64,000 bases of DNA, taken from NCBI GenBank assembly GCA_903840265.1, contig CAIMFH010000190.1:62001-126000 (forward strand). The letters run 5' to 3'. The notes below the pieces were generated by a model. That model did not search any database and was not told the origin of the DNA. It saw only the letters and a program-made list of their open reading frames with translations. This DNA is from an uncultured Schlesneria sp. Lineage in GTDB: Bacteria > Planctomycetota > Planctomycetia > Planctomycetales > Planctomycetaceae. Positions 53,554-62,228 of the stretch are shown piece after piece; position 1 is the first letter of the stretch; the number at the start of each line of letters is the position of its first letter. The translations under genes were made by a program, and so were the position numbers.

Positions 53554-54423
53554 TCACTTACCCAACTTGGAAGCGGCCACCTTGATCGTCACTTCATTAT
53601 CACCGGGCTTAACCGTGACAACAAAAGACTTCTCGAGCATTTTTCCGACTTCGTGCCACACCTTGAACTCGTGTTTTCCAGCGGGCAGATCTTTAATTTC
53701 GAACGTGCCGTCATCCTTCGAGACTGCGGCGAACGTGTGATCCAGCGGCAGATGATAGGCCTGCATCCACGGATGAATATCACAGCCGACCGAAACCGGT
53801 TCCTTCTCCACTTGATCGTACTTCAGAGGAACACCGACACGATCGTTTGGTTGAACGACACTGTTGAACGGCGAACTCTTCTTTGGATACGTATGCGTGT
53901 TGTGAGCAGCAGCATCATCGTTGAAGACGGTCACAACTTGCTTCGTTCTCATCACCAGGGCATGCGGCAGGAAGATGCAAGTCTTCTGGTCGAACTCAAT
54001 CGGTCCTGGAATCTCGGGAGTCTTCGAACCCTTCGGAGCTTTCTCGAGGTAGACGAAAACGTTCGCTAGACCGCCATCATTGACCACGATCCGCTGATCA
54101 GGAATCGCTTCAGCACCGCAAACGCTTGGATCCTTCGTCGCGGCTCCTTTGGCGAACAAAGGAGGCAACGGCGTGAAGGCACCGTCGAACACGACGCGGC
54201 CCTTGATCGAGCCGACACCACCTTCTGCAACTGGCTCAGCGGCTCCAGCATCCGTTGAAGGAGTCGTTGATTCTTCCGTGACAGCACTCGTATCAGCAAG
54301 ATACTTCACTGAGGGGACGGCATTCGCACCGCTGGCCAACGGTCCACAACCGCTGACGCTGCCAACCATCGCAGCAATCGACAATCCAACAGCAACCTGC
54401 TGCCAAGTCTTACTTAATTGCAT
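53554..54423 (-). CDS. Cupredoxin-like lipoprotein
   Basis: A 289-residue lipoprotein (SVSGCG, lipidated C26). After a disordered linker, residues about 70-235 form a plastocyanin-like domain with the type 1 copper pattern C-x2-H-x2-M (C214, H217, M220 in VGCDIHPWMQAY) and an upstream histidine (H174 or H177 in AHNTHTYP). The C-terminal part (FEIKDLPAGKHEFKVWHEVG) is a carboxypeptidase-regulatory-like beta domain. An electron-transfer role between the octaheme protein and the diheme protein or oxidase is inferred from the operon position. It lies two bases after the octaheme gene stop. Confidence 0.82.
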   Translation of the reverse strand: MQLSKTWQQVAVGLSIAAMVGSVSGCGPLASGANAVPSVKYLADTSAVTEESTTPSTDAGAAEPVAEGGVGSIKGRVVFDGAFTPLPPLFAKGAATKDPSVCGAEAIPDQRIVVNDGGLANVFVYLEKAPKGSKTPEIPGPIEFDQKTCIFLPHALVMRTKQVVTVFNDDAAAHNTHTYPKKSSPFNSVVQPNDRVGVPLKYDQVEKEPVSVGCDIHPWMQAYHLPLDHTFAAVSKDDGTFEIKDLPAGKHEFKVWHEVGKMLEKSFVVTVKPGDNEVTIKVAASKLGK

Positions 54424-54425
54424 GA

Positions 54426-57400
54426 TTAGTCGTTACCTCCTGCACCCGTAACCGGTGGCTTAGCGGGCTCATTGGCAACTTTGCCTTCTTTTTCCATCAA
54501 CTTGTAATAGTTCACCAACGCATCCCGCAGGGAGACTGTCTGACGCGAACCCTCGCCGCCAAAGATCTCGGGATATCGCGGCTGACCTCCCGCTTGTTGC
54601 GGAGGCAACGGAGCCGGCATCGATGTGTAAGGCGTAATCCATTGCGGACGGTAGAGCCACAGCAAAGTCCAATCGGGCTTCAAGCGCTCTGCCACTAGTT
54701 CCAGGTTCGGACCGCGAATATCAGTTTTCGGGTCGCTGATCGCCACCTGACGACCCGCCACCGAGTGACATTTGATACACAACGGAGCATTCAACATCTG
54801 CCAGGATTCTTGCAGATAATCAGCCTTCTTCTCGGGGAATGCCTTATGGAATTCGTTGTTCTTCTCACTCAGGTAAGCCGGTTCGCGTTCCGTGATTAAC
54901 TGGTACGGATATTCCGTTCCATCCACCGCAGCAAAGTAGTTCGCCAACGCTTGAGCATCCGAATCGCTCATATTGAACTTTGGCATTCGCAGCACGGTCG
55001 TATGTCGAATCCGACCAGGATTTCTCAGGAAGTTAAACAACCACGGTGTCTGAACCTTGGTCCCTTCCTTGTAGAGCGGTGGCGGAGACATCTGCCATGC
55101 CAATGCGGGTTCCTTGGCAGTTTTATTGTCCACCAATCGCTTCACCAACCACTCCGCGTAGGCACCACCCTGAGCTGGAATGATGCGATCCAGATTGGCG
55201 GCCGGGAAGATGAACTTATAGGTCGGCAGCAGATCCTTACCAGCGACGGACAGGTTATCCCACGATTCAACAACGTACTCCTGATCAGCCGGGTCATCCG
55301 CCGGATCTGGAGTCGCTGCCACCATCCCATGGAACTGGATGATCGGAAGCTTCTTCAAGCCTTCGGCAGTTTTGACAGTCTTCGTTTCGCCCGTCAGTGC
55401 GTTCTGCTTAGGTCGCAGCTTGTTCAACAAAGCGATCGCGTCTGGATACTCGACGGATTGATCGGATGCAGTGATCTGATCGACGTCTGCCCCATATCGG
55501 ATCTTCGGCAGTTCGAGCATATGACAGCCCGAGCAGTTGTACTGTTCAATCAGCTTTTCACCACGAATCCTGGCTCCTGCTGGGCCAGTTGGATTGTACA
55601 TGTACTCCGCTGATGGAGGCTCAGCGACCAACCCCACGACAAAGGTCGCAATCGCATCAATGTCGTCTTCCGAGAACGGGAACTTCGGCATCCGCAGACG
55701 ATCATCGTACGGCTTCGTTTCGATCATCTTGTAGTCGTAACTACGTGGTTGACGAAGCTTCTGCCATAGGAAGCCAGGACGACCATGATGCGTCAGGCTT
55801 TCATAGTAGAACGCGGCGGACAGTTCACGTTCCTTAGCTTCTGGTGTGTCGTACTCGTTTCGCTCGGCGCGGCCGATCGCGGATTCAACACGATCTTGCA
55901 TCGATGAATCTGCTGTCACTTGGACGGGCTCAGCCAATTCCTTGCCGTCTCGCCAGACCGTTGCGGCCACTTTGGAACCGACAACTGTACGAGCCAATTG
56001 CGCTTCGTAGTCAGCAGCATCATTGACTGGAACACCGTCCAGAGCGAGGACCACGTCGTCGTATTTGAACGCTGTCTTGCCAGCTTTCGACACGCGAACA
56101 CCTGCCGCTGATTCCAACTTCAATCGCGTGGCAACAGCCTGATCAATCTCTTCGATGCTGATACCAAGAGCCGCCTGACCATGATGATGCAGATACTCAT
56201 GGATATGCTCGAACGCCAGACGCGAACGATCCTTCTTACCCCAGTCCTGCAGAGCAGTCCCAATCGGACGTGCCTTTTCGAAGTTGGGGATATCATGGCA
56301 GCCATAGCAACCGTATCGCGTGATCGACTTGCGGCCGAGATAGTTCAACTTACGATTGCGGAATTCAGCCGGATTGGAACCGACAGGCTCACCAGCCAAC
56401 TCGATTTCATCACCCTTGATCTTGTCCGCAGCAATCGGGTACTGGCCAGATTCCATCAGCGCCTTGACCTGTGTCTCCGTCAGAACCTTCATCAGGAAGT
56501 AACTGACCAGCTTGTCGAGAACATCATCAGGAGCGTCAGGCACAGAGTACTGACTGCTTGGCTTGAAGTCGGCAGGTGCCCCTTCCAGCTTCAGCAGGAA
56601 CGCCGCAATATCAGCGGCGGGATCAACTTGGTTCTCGCCAGTTCCTTCGGCGTCGAGGAACAGATGAGGCATCTTTGTGCGGGGGTGATGTCGTTCCGGC
56701 TCACGAATCCAGGTGTACAGCCAATCGAAACCGACCTTGCCCGCTCGCAATTTGGCATGAACCTTTGACAGTTCCGGACCAAAGTCGGCGTTCAAACCCT
56801 GCACGTCTTGATGAGTATGACAGACCACACACCCCTTGGTTGCGAAGAACTCTTTACCACGTTCTGCGTTCGGCTTGTAACCGTCCGCTGGAGTCATCGT
56901 GTCGAGTGTTTCCGACTTCTTTTCCAAGTAGTGAGTCATCGCGGCGATTTCGACAGGATTGTACTGTCCCGCGAGATGATCAGACTGGTTATCAAGCTTG
57001 AAGAACTGCGGCATCCGAGTCGTAGGACGGAATCGTTTAGGCTCTTCTGTCCAATACGAAACAAAGCCTGCATCCGCCTTGGAAGCCAAGTGACGCAGCG
57101 ACGGTCCGACCTTTCGCATCTTCCCTGCGACCTGGTTCGGATCCTTGGCAATTTCAGCAGCTTCTTCAGCCGTCGAAGGCTCAAGGCGCAAGTCTGGCCC
57201 GATGATCTTCGGACCATCGTAGCCGGAAATCTCATGGCAACCGAAGCAGCCATACTTCTGGATCAGATTGTGACCGCGAACAACCTTCGGAGCGGTCGCG
57301 CCGAACTTCTCGTTCACGCCCAACTCGACGACATTGATATGGCACTTGATGCAGTTCGACTGCTCGAACCGCTTGGGACTCATCGGTCGTTCCCAGTAGT

Positions 57401-58469
57401 GGTTATCGAACCACTTGTGATCGTGAGCCCACTTGTCCATCTCAGCGGGATCATTCGGCGTATGCGACGCATTCTGGAATGATGTACCAGAACCCTGCCC
57501 TTCATGGCAAACCGTACAACCAAACTTCGGCAGCGGATGCGGACTGGTCGCACTTAAGTACAGACCAAGATTCGGGTGCGATGCAAAGGGATGCTTGAAC
57601 TTCCCATCCTTTGTTTCAGCCCCGTGCGGGAATGCTCCCGCCACCGAGGTCTTTACGGTATCGTCAACGATATCAATCGATGAGTGACAAGTGCGGCAAC
57701 GATCGAAGCGAGCCACATTCGTCATCCCACCCAGCGTGAACTGCAGACCTGGCATCCAGTCCTGAGTAATTCGCTCGGGTGAGTTAAAACCTTCGACGAT
57801 CGGCACCAGCATCAGCTTACGTTTGTAGTACTGCAGCGTCCCCTCATCGGGATCGATCTTCTCACGTGCAGCATGAATCAAGACGATATTTGCGTTTTCT
57901 GCCTTGAGATCCTTTTCGGCTTGATCACGCTGGCCGGTCATCTCAGATAGATAGGCCTTCGCATTGACAGTCGCCAGTTTCAATTCAGCAAACTTAATCT
58001 CCATCGCATCGACGCGATCAGAAATCTCTCTGTATTTCGCTTCCAGCGATTCAACTGGCAGGCTATCGCGAATACCGAGATTGTAGTTGGCGCGCGCCAC
58101 GTCTCGCTTCGCCCGCTCCAGTTTCAGCGCACGCAGATGATTCGCCTCGTTGTCACGCGCGACTCGCACAGCCTCTTCGCGGACATGCTCTTCTTTCGCC
58201 ACCGCCTTCAGCTGCTCGTCAGCAGCCTTCAGTCGTGCATCGGCATCGGCCACTTTGGCCTCGTGAGCAGGATTCTGTTCCATGCTCGCCTGACGCGCCT
58301 TCAGCCGAGTAGCCTGGAGCTTAAATGAAGCGCGTTGATAACCGCGCCACTCGTCACCAAAGTCAGCCTGCATCATCCACACGGTGACAATCAGCAGCAG
58401 CAACGCGCTACCACAAAACACCTGATGCATCAGCTTGGGACTGCGAAGATATTCTTCATTAGCCGGCAT
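54426..58469 (-). CDS. Octaheme c-type cytochrome with coiled coil and embedded PDZ domain
   Basis: A 1347-residue protein. One membrane anchor (about 17-33) is followed by a long helical coiled-coil region (about 50-205, break near LGIRDSLP). Then come eight CxxCH heme sites with first cysteines at 258, 318, 373, 408, 547, 721, 979 and 1231. Five modules pair a heme with a Met-Pro motif expected to give the axial Met: M486, M600, M927, M1162 and M1284. A PDZ domain (about 770-850, VVLALDGVPVNDAADYE) sits between heme 721 and M927. It is encoded directly after the cytochrome b genes, where cytochrome c1 would be expected, so it is the probable electron outlet of the b/Rieske complex. The ATG at 58469 was chosen. 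The longer frame has no extra domain. Confidence 0.9.
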   Translation of the reverse strand: MPANEEYLRSPKLMHQVFCGSALLLLIVTVWMMQADFGDEWRGYQRASFKLQATRLKARQASMEQNPAHEAKVADADARLKAADEQLKAVAKEEHVREEAVRVARDNEANHLRALKLERAKRDVARANYNLGIRDSLPVESLEAKYREISDRVDAMEIKFAELKLATVNAKAYLSEMTGQRDQAEKDLKAENANIVLIHAAREKIDPDEGTLQYYKRKLMLVPIVEGFNSPERITQDWMPGLQFTLGGMTNVARFDRCRTCHSSIDIVDDTVKTSVAGAFPHGAETKDGKFKHPFASHPNLGLYLSATSPHPLPKFGCTVCHEGQGSGTSFQNASHTPNDPAEMDKWAHDHKWFDNHYWERPMSPKRFEQSNCIKCHINVVELGVNEKFGATAPKVVRGHNLIQKYGCFGCHEISGYDGPKIIGPDLRLEPSTAEEAAEIAKDPNQVAGKMRKVGPSLRHLASKADAGFVSYWTEEPKRFRPTTRMPQFFKLDNQSDHLAGQYNPVEIAAMTHYLEKKSETLDTMTPADGYKPNAERGKEFFATKGCVVCHTHQDVQGLNADFGPELSKVHAKLRAGKVGFDWLYTWIREPERHHPRTKMPHLFLDAEGTGENQVDPAADIAAFLLKLEGAPADFKPSSQYSVPDAPDDVLDKLVSYFLMKVLTETQVKALMESGQYPIAADKIKGDEIELAGEPVGSNPAEFRNRKLNYLGRKSITRYGCYGCHDIPNFEKARPIGTALQDWGKKDRSRLAFEHIHEYLHHHGQAALGISIEEIDQAVATRLKLESAAGVRVSKAGKTAFKYDDVVLALDGVPVNDAADYEAQLARTVVGSKVAATVWRDGKELAEPVQVTADSSMQDRVESAIGRAERNEYDTPEAKERELSAAFYYESLTHHGRPGFLWQKLRQPRSYDYKMIETKPYDDRLRMPKFPFSEDDIDAIATFVVGLVAEPPSAEYMYNPTGPAGARIRGEKLIEQYNCSGCHMLELPKIRYGADVDQITASDQSVEYPDAIALLNKLRPKQNALTGETKTVKTAEGLKKLPIIQFHGMVAATPDPADDPADQEYVVESWDNLSVAGKDLLPTYKFIFPAANLDRIIPAQGGAYAEWLVKRLVDNKTAKEPALAWQMSPPPLYKEGTKVQTPWLFNFLRNPGRIRHTTVLRMPKFNMSDSDAQALANYFAAVDGTEYPYQLITEREPAYLSEKNNEFHKAFPEKKADYLQESWQMLNAPLCIKCHSVAGRQVAISDPKTDIRGPNLELVAERLKPDWTLLWLYRPQWITPYTSMPAPLPPQQAGGQPRYPEIFGGEGSRQTVSLRDALVNYYKLMEKEGKVANEPAKPPVTGAGGND

Positions 58470-58585
58470 AGTACCGAACCATCCTTCGGAACACTTCAAA
58501 ACTGTCACAGCGATTGCTTCGGACGACGCCGACCGCAACCAACAATGACATCAGGCCCGGCCCTTCCGGCCGCACTCCAGCCTGC

Positions 58586-59974
58586 TTAAATATTAAAAAA
58601 CCACTCGGGAATCGCGACGATATATTTCAGGTTTGCGGCCCACCGCAGAACCATCTTGATCGGCAGCGACATCATGAACAGCATCAGATTCGCCAGCACC
58701 ATGTACCGGAGAAATCCCATCTTCATGAAGAACTTACGGAACACCGTAGCAGCCATCAGCGGCGGCAAGGCAAACAGGTAAGCCGCCACGAGAACCAGAC
58801 CCAGCCACTCTCGCAACAGAATGTAACCAATCTTCACCGGCAACGCCGCATCCGACGGAGCAACGGGTAACTGCTGCCCCATCACCGACAGCCAGAACCA
58901 CTCCGAGACGTTGATGTTGTTCAACAGTTCGAGCTTGTGAACGTCCCAGTACTCGTAAGGACTGAAGAAGTTCCAGTTTGGACCTCGCAGGAACGTCCCC
59001 AACACGATCATCGCCACCCACAGCGGCAGGAAGCCGAACATGAACGTAATAATCGCGAACTTACGTTCGTTGAACGTGTAGTATCCGTTACCTAATTTGT
59101 TGAAGTCGATATACGGAATCGCCATCAAACCGACCAGAATCACACTCGGCAATACCACCCCGGCCATCCACGGATCGAAGTACACCAGCATTTCCTGGAG
59201 CCCCAGGAAGTACCACGGAGCCTTCGAGGGATTCGGCGTCTTGGCAGCCGATGCAGGCTCTTCCAATGGAGCCTGCAGGACGATCCCCCACGCAATCAAC
59301 AGCGCGGTAATCACAACCATGCAGATCAACTCAGTGTAAACGAGATCGGGCCAAGTCAGCACCTTCTCATTATTTTCCTGTTCGATCAACGGTTTCCCGG
59401 CCGCACGCCGACGGTCATTCTCCGTAGACTTCTTGAAGGCCAGCCAGGTGAAGAACCCGACGATATAGAGCATGCCCACGATCGGCACGTTGTCAGGCTT
59501 ACCGACAATCTGGCGGAAGTCGTAGTCGGTAATACTAAGAGTCATGAACAGCAGCGAGAAATTCAGCAGAACCCAACCGGCAGTCGGCGTCGTCCAAACC
59601 GACCGAAAGACGATCATGGCGATAAAGATCGTGGTCGAGCCGACGAAGAAAGCCACCGGGTTCGACGCCGCGTTAATTGGCGCCTTCAGGAACTCGGGCA
59701 TCCTCAACAAAAACGACTGGGCATTATCCGATCCGGTGAGATGCGAGACACCCACCATCAGCAACATGGCACAGTAGATGGCCCACAAGGACGCCACCGG
59801 AATCTCCTGCCCCTTACCCAGCAGCCCGCCCAGACTAAGCCGGACATTGCCATCAAGAGCGAAACTCCGGCGAACCCACGCTGCGTTCATTACAAACAAC
59901 AGCAGATACACCCAACCCAATCCGAACACCACGGATGAGGTGAGATCTGGGTTATGCTGCAGATGGGATTCCAT
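58586..59974 (-). CDS. Cytochrome b C-terminal half (subunit IV-like) with extra N-terminal helices
   Basis: A 462-residue polytopic protein. The subunit IV signature is in the middle: PNPSKAPWYFLGLQEML (252-255 APWY in place of PEWY, the quinol-site loop) followed by three helices. Unusually, about 190 residues with four to five helices precede it, and about 150 residues with further helices follow, against about 160 residues for a plain subunit IV. It completes the Qo side of the cytochrome b encoded just upstream. GGAAGAG precedes the ATG. The extra helices are of unknown origin. Confidence 0.85.
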   Translation of the reverse strand: MESHLQHNPDLTSSVVFGLGWVYLLLFVMNAAWVRRSFALDGNVRLSLGGLLGKGQEIPVASLWAIYCAMLLMVGVSHLTGSDNAQSFLLRMPEFLKAPINAASNPVAFFVGSTTIFIAMIVFRSVWTTPTAGWVLLNFSLLFMTLSITDYDFRQIVGKPDNVPIVGMLYIVGFFTWLAFKKSTENDRRRAAGKPLIEQENNEKVLTWPDLVYTELICMVVITALLIAWGIVLQAPLEEPASAAKTPNPSKAPWYFLGLQEMLVYFDPWMAGVVLPSVILVGLMAIPYIDFNKLGNGYYTFNERKFAIITFMFGFLPLWVAMIVLGTFLRGPNWNFFSPYEYWDVHKLELLNNINVSEWFWLSVMGQQLPVAPSDAALPVKIGYILLREWLGLVLVAAYLFALPPLMAATVFRKFFMKMGFLRYMVLANLMLFMMSLPIKMVLRWAANLKYIVAIPEWFFNI

Positions 59975-60041
59975 AACTCTTCCGCTACCCACTGATCGAA
60001 CAAAGCCGTATCAAGCCACCACAAACAACGACCACCACGAA

Positions 60042-60815
60042 TCACAGAGGCTGACTGATGCCGCCGTCCTTCCGGACGCGCCAGAAGTGAATCGCGATCA
60101 ACAGCGACACTACGAGCGGAATCGCGACGCAGTGCAGAATATAAAACCGATTCAACGTCGCTTCACTCACAAAGCGACCGCCCAGAAGCAGGAAGCGAGC
60201 GTCGCTGCCGCTGGTAATCAGGTCGTATCCGCCAATATTTAATAGCTGAGCACCCGGGCCTTCATAACCCAAGAATGGCGTCGCACGAGCCATGTTCGAA
60301 CCGACTGTGATCGCCCAGATTGCCAACTGATCCCATGGCAGCAGATAGCCGGTGAACGACAGCAACAGCGTCAACACCAGCAGCAACACACCAATGACCC
60401 AGTTGAATTCCCGCGGCGGCTTGTAACTTCCCGTCAGGAACACGCGGTACATATGCAGCCACACGGTAATCACCATCGCGTGAGCACCCCATCGATGCAC
60501 CTCGCGCATGATCCCCAAGGTAGTCACATCGCGCAGCGCCAGAATGTCATTGAAGGCAAACTGCAGCGTTGGCCGGTAATAGAACATCAACAACACGCCG
60601 GTAATGGTCTCTACCAGAAACAGAAAGAACGTAATCCCGCCCATACACCAAGTGTATGACAGAGCAATCCCCTGCTGCTTGATCGACACGGGATGCAGAT
60701 GCAGGAAAAAGTTAGTCAGCATCACGACGATGCGGTTTCGGCGATCGACCGGAGCCGGATGCCGAAAGATACTCTTCCAAATCTGCGAGCCGCGAATGTA
60801 ATCGCCGACAGACAT
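60042..60815 (-). CDS. Cytochrome b6-type subunit (N-terminal half of cytochrome b)
   Basis: A 257-residue four-helix protein that carries the two b hemes of the quinol-oxidising complex. Heme histidines are H107 and H121 on helix B (REVHRWG, WLHMYR) and H228 and H243 on helix D. The second pair is 15 residues apart, as in cytochrome b6, not 14 as in mitochondrial cytochrome b. C57 in [11 protein letters not shown] aligns with the b6 cysteine that binds heme ci covalently. [12 protein letters not shown] forms the Qo region. It lies between Rieske and the C-terminal half. Confidence 0.93.
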   Translation of the reverse strand: MSVGDYIRGSQIWKSIFRHPAPVDRRNRIVVMLTNFFLHLHPVSIKQQGIALSYTWCMGGITFFLFLVETITGVLLMFYYRPTLQFAFNDILALRDVTTLGIMREVHRWGAHAMVITVWLHMYRVFLTGSYKPPREFNWVIGVLLLVLTLLLSFTGYLLPWDQLAIWAITVGSNMARATPFLGYEGPGAQLLNIGGYDLITSGSDARFLLLGGRFVSEATLNRFYILHCVAIPLVVSLLIAIHFWRVRKDGGISQPL

Positions 60816-60857
60816 CGAAACGCCCTTATCCCATCACCACAACAACAAGCACAACAA

Positions 60858-61973
60858 TCAGCTAACCGCAATGAAGGAAGCAGGATCAGTCCACTGCCCC
60901 ATTTCCTCTTGGAACTTCATGCTCTTATCGACTTCCAGCATCCCTTCAGCGATCTTGACACCCATCCGCTCCAGCGGTCGAGGTGCCGGACCTTCGAAGT
61001 TTACGCCAGTGATATAGAAGCCAGACCCGTGACAGGGACACTTGAACTTCTGCTCGCCATCCAGCCAACTGGGCGTGCAACCCAAGTGAGTACAGACCGA
61101 GGCCAGCGCGAATATCAGATTCTGACCCTCATACTGGTCGGTGTGAATAATCCACACCCCATACTGGTCTTTCCACTTATTCGACACACTATTCAGCGGG
61201 TAATCCGAGAGCGGACCAACCTTGAACTTTGAAGGGGGCTCAACCAAGACGTTGGGCATCATGAAACGAGCCGTCTCCAACGTCCCCAACGCAGTCACTT
61301 CGGCCAGAGCAGCCCAAGCAGCCATAAAAGGAGACATCAACAGCGACCAGATCAGCATCCCCAGCAGGAACAAGAACCAGCTTCCTGTCACAGCCGCACC
61401 AACAAAGCAACCAAGACTCACCAAGGCGACGGAGACAATCGCCGCTAGACTTCGTCGCTGTGGAGCAGGAGTCGCCTTCTTCGACGCAACCGGAACCGGC
61501 TTGGCAGGAACCGGAGGAGCAACAACAACTGGCTTGGCGATACCAGAAGCAACAGGCGTCGCCACCACAGCGCCAGCCTTGCCTTCACGAACCGCCTTCA
61601 GCATATCTTGCACAGATGGACGCGGCGCCGCCGAAGCAGCGGCGACCGCGGGCTTCGCAGCGGCAGGAACCGGAGTTGAGGCGGCAGCCTCGGCCGGAGG
61701 TGCAACCGCAGCGGGCGTTGCCGCCGCACTGCCAGCACCCTTAGCTCGAATCGCTGCCAGAATATCCTTCGTTGAACCTGGCTTCGCTGCAGGAGCAGCT
61801 GGCTTGGCAGCCGGCGCAGGCGACTCGGGAGTCGCCGCTGCAGCAACGGGTTCAGCGGCCGCTGGTGCAGGCGTTTCTGCAGGAGCCGCCGAAGACGCTT
61901 CAGCAGCCGCAGCGGCTTTCTGAGCGCGAATCTTCGCTAAAATATCTGCTGTGGAAGGCTTTTTCTCGTCCAT
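60858..61973 (-). CDS. Rieske iron-sulfur protein with Ala/Pro-rich N-terminal extension
   Basis: A 371-residue protein and first gene of the operon. The C-terminal Rieske domain has the [2Fe-2S] ligands C294 and H296 (CTHLGC) and C312 and H315 (CPCHGSG), with C299 and C314 placed for the disulfide. Before it lie a hydrophobic region (about 175-225, probably two helices) and, unusually, about 170 residues of Ala/Pro-rich linker with three copies of a short motif: ADILAKIRAQKA (9-20), KDILAAIRAKGA (69-80) and QDMLKAVREGKA (122-133). The extension should be on the cytoplasmic side. Its role is unknown. Antisense frames here are compositional shadows. Confidence 0.92.
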   Translation of the reverse strand: MDEKKPSTADILAKIRAQKAAAAAEASSAAPAETPAPAAAEPVAAAATPESPAPAAKPAAPAAKPGSTKDILAAIRAKGAGSAAATPAAVAPPAEAAASTPVPAAAKPAVAAASAAPRPSVQDMLKAVREGKAGAVVATPVASGIAKPVVVAPPVPAKPVPVASKKATPAPQRRSLAAIVSVALVSLGCFVGAAVTGSWFLFLLGMLIWSLLMSPFMAAWAALAEVTALGTLETARFMMPNVLVEPPSKFKVGPLSDYPLNSVSNKWKDQYGVWIIHTDQYEGQNLIFALASVCTHLGCTPSWLDGEQKFKCPCHGSGFYITGVNFEGPAPRPLERMGVKIAEGMLEVDKSMKFQEEMGQWTDPASFIAVS

Positions 61974-62228
61974 CTCGACTCACTTCCCGCGCGGAAATGG
62001 CAGCGCATCGACTTGCTCGATGTTCTTTGCCCGCCTAGTAACGGACGGATTCTGGCAACATCACCGCAGGCTGACAACCAATGAACCTGAATCGTCCTGC
62101 AATTTCTCAGAACCAAGAAATGGAAATCCTGTTATATCAGCAAGATTCAGCAGCCGACATCACCTACGGCGACCCCTTCAACAGACCCGAAAAAACACTG
62201 TTTGCCAACCACATTTCGGACTCCATCC
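61974..62228. promoter_or_regulatory. Divergent promoter region of the respiratory operon
   Basis: About 255 bp separate the Rieske gene (minus) from the DUF4392 gene (plus). It must contain the operon promoter if the twelve respiratory genes are co-transcribed. A minus-strand TTGCTGATATAAC stretch near 62131-62143 is AT-rich and might be part of a promoter. No firm -35/-10 pair or operator was recognised. Confidence 0.3.

Noticed and set aside
61222-61923. 233-codon plus-strand Ala-rich frame
   Set aside because: Antisense shadow of the Ala/Pro-rich region of the Rieske gene; low-complexity GC-rich codons leave all frames open.
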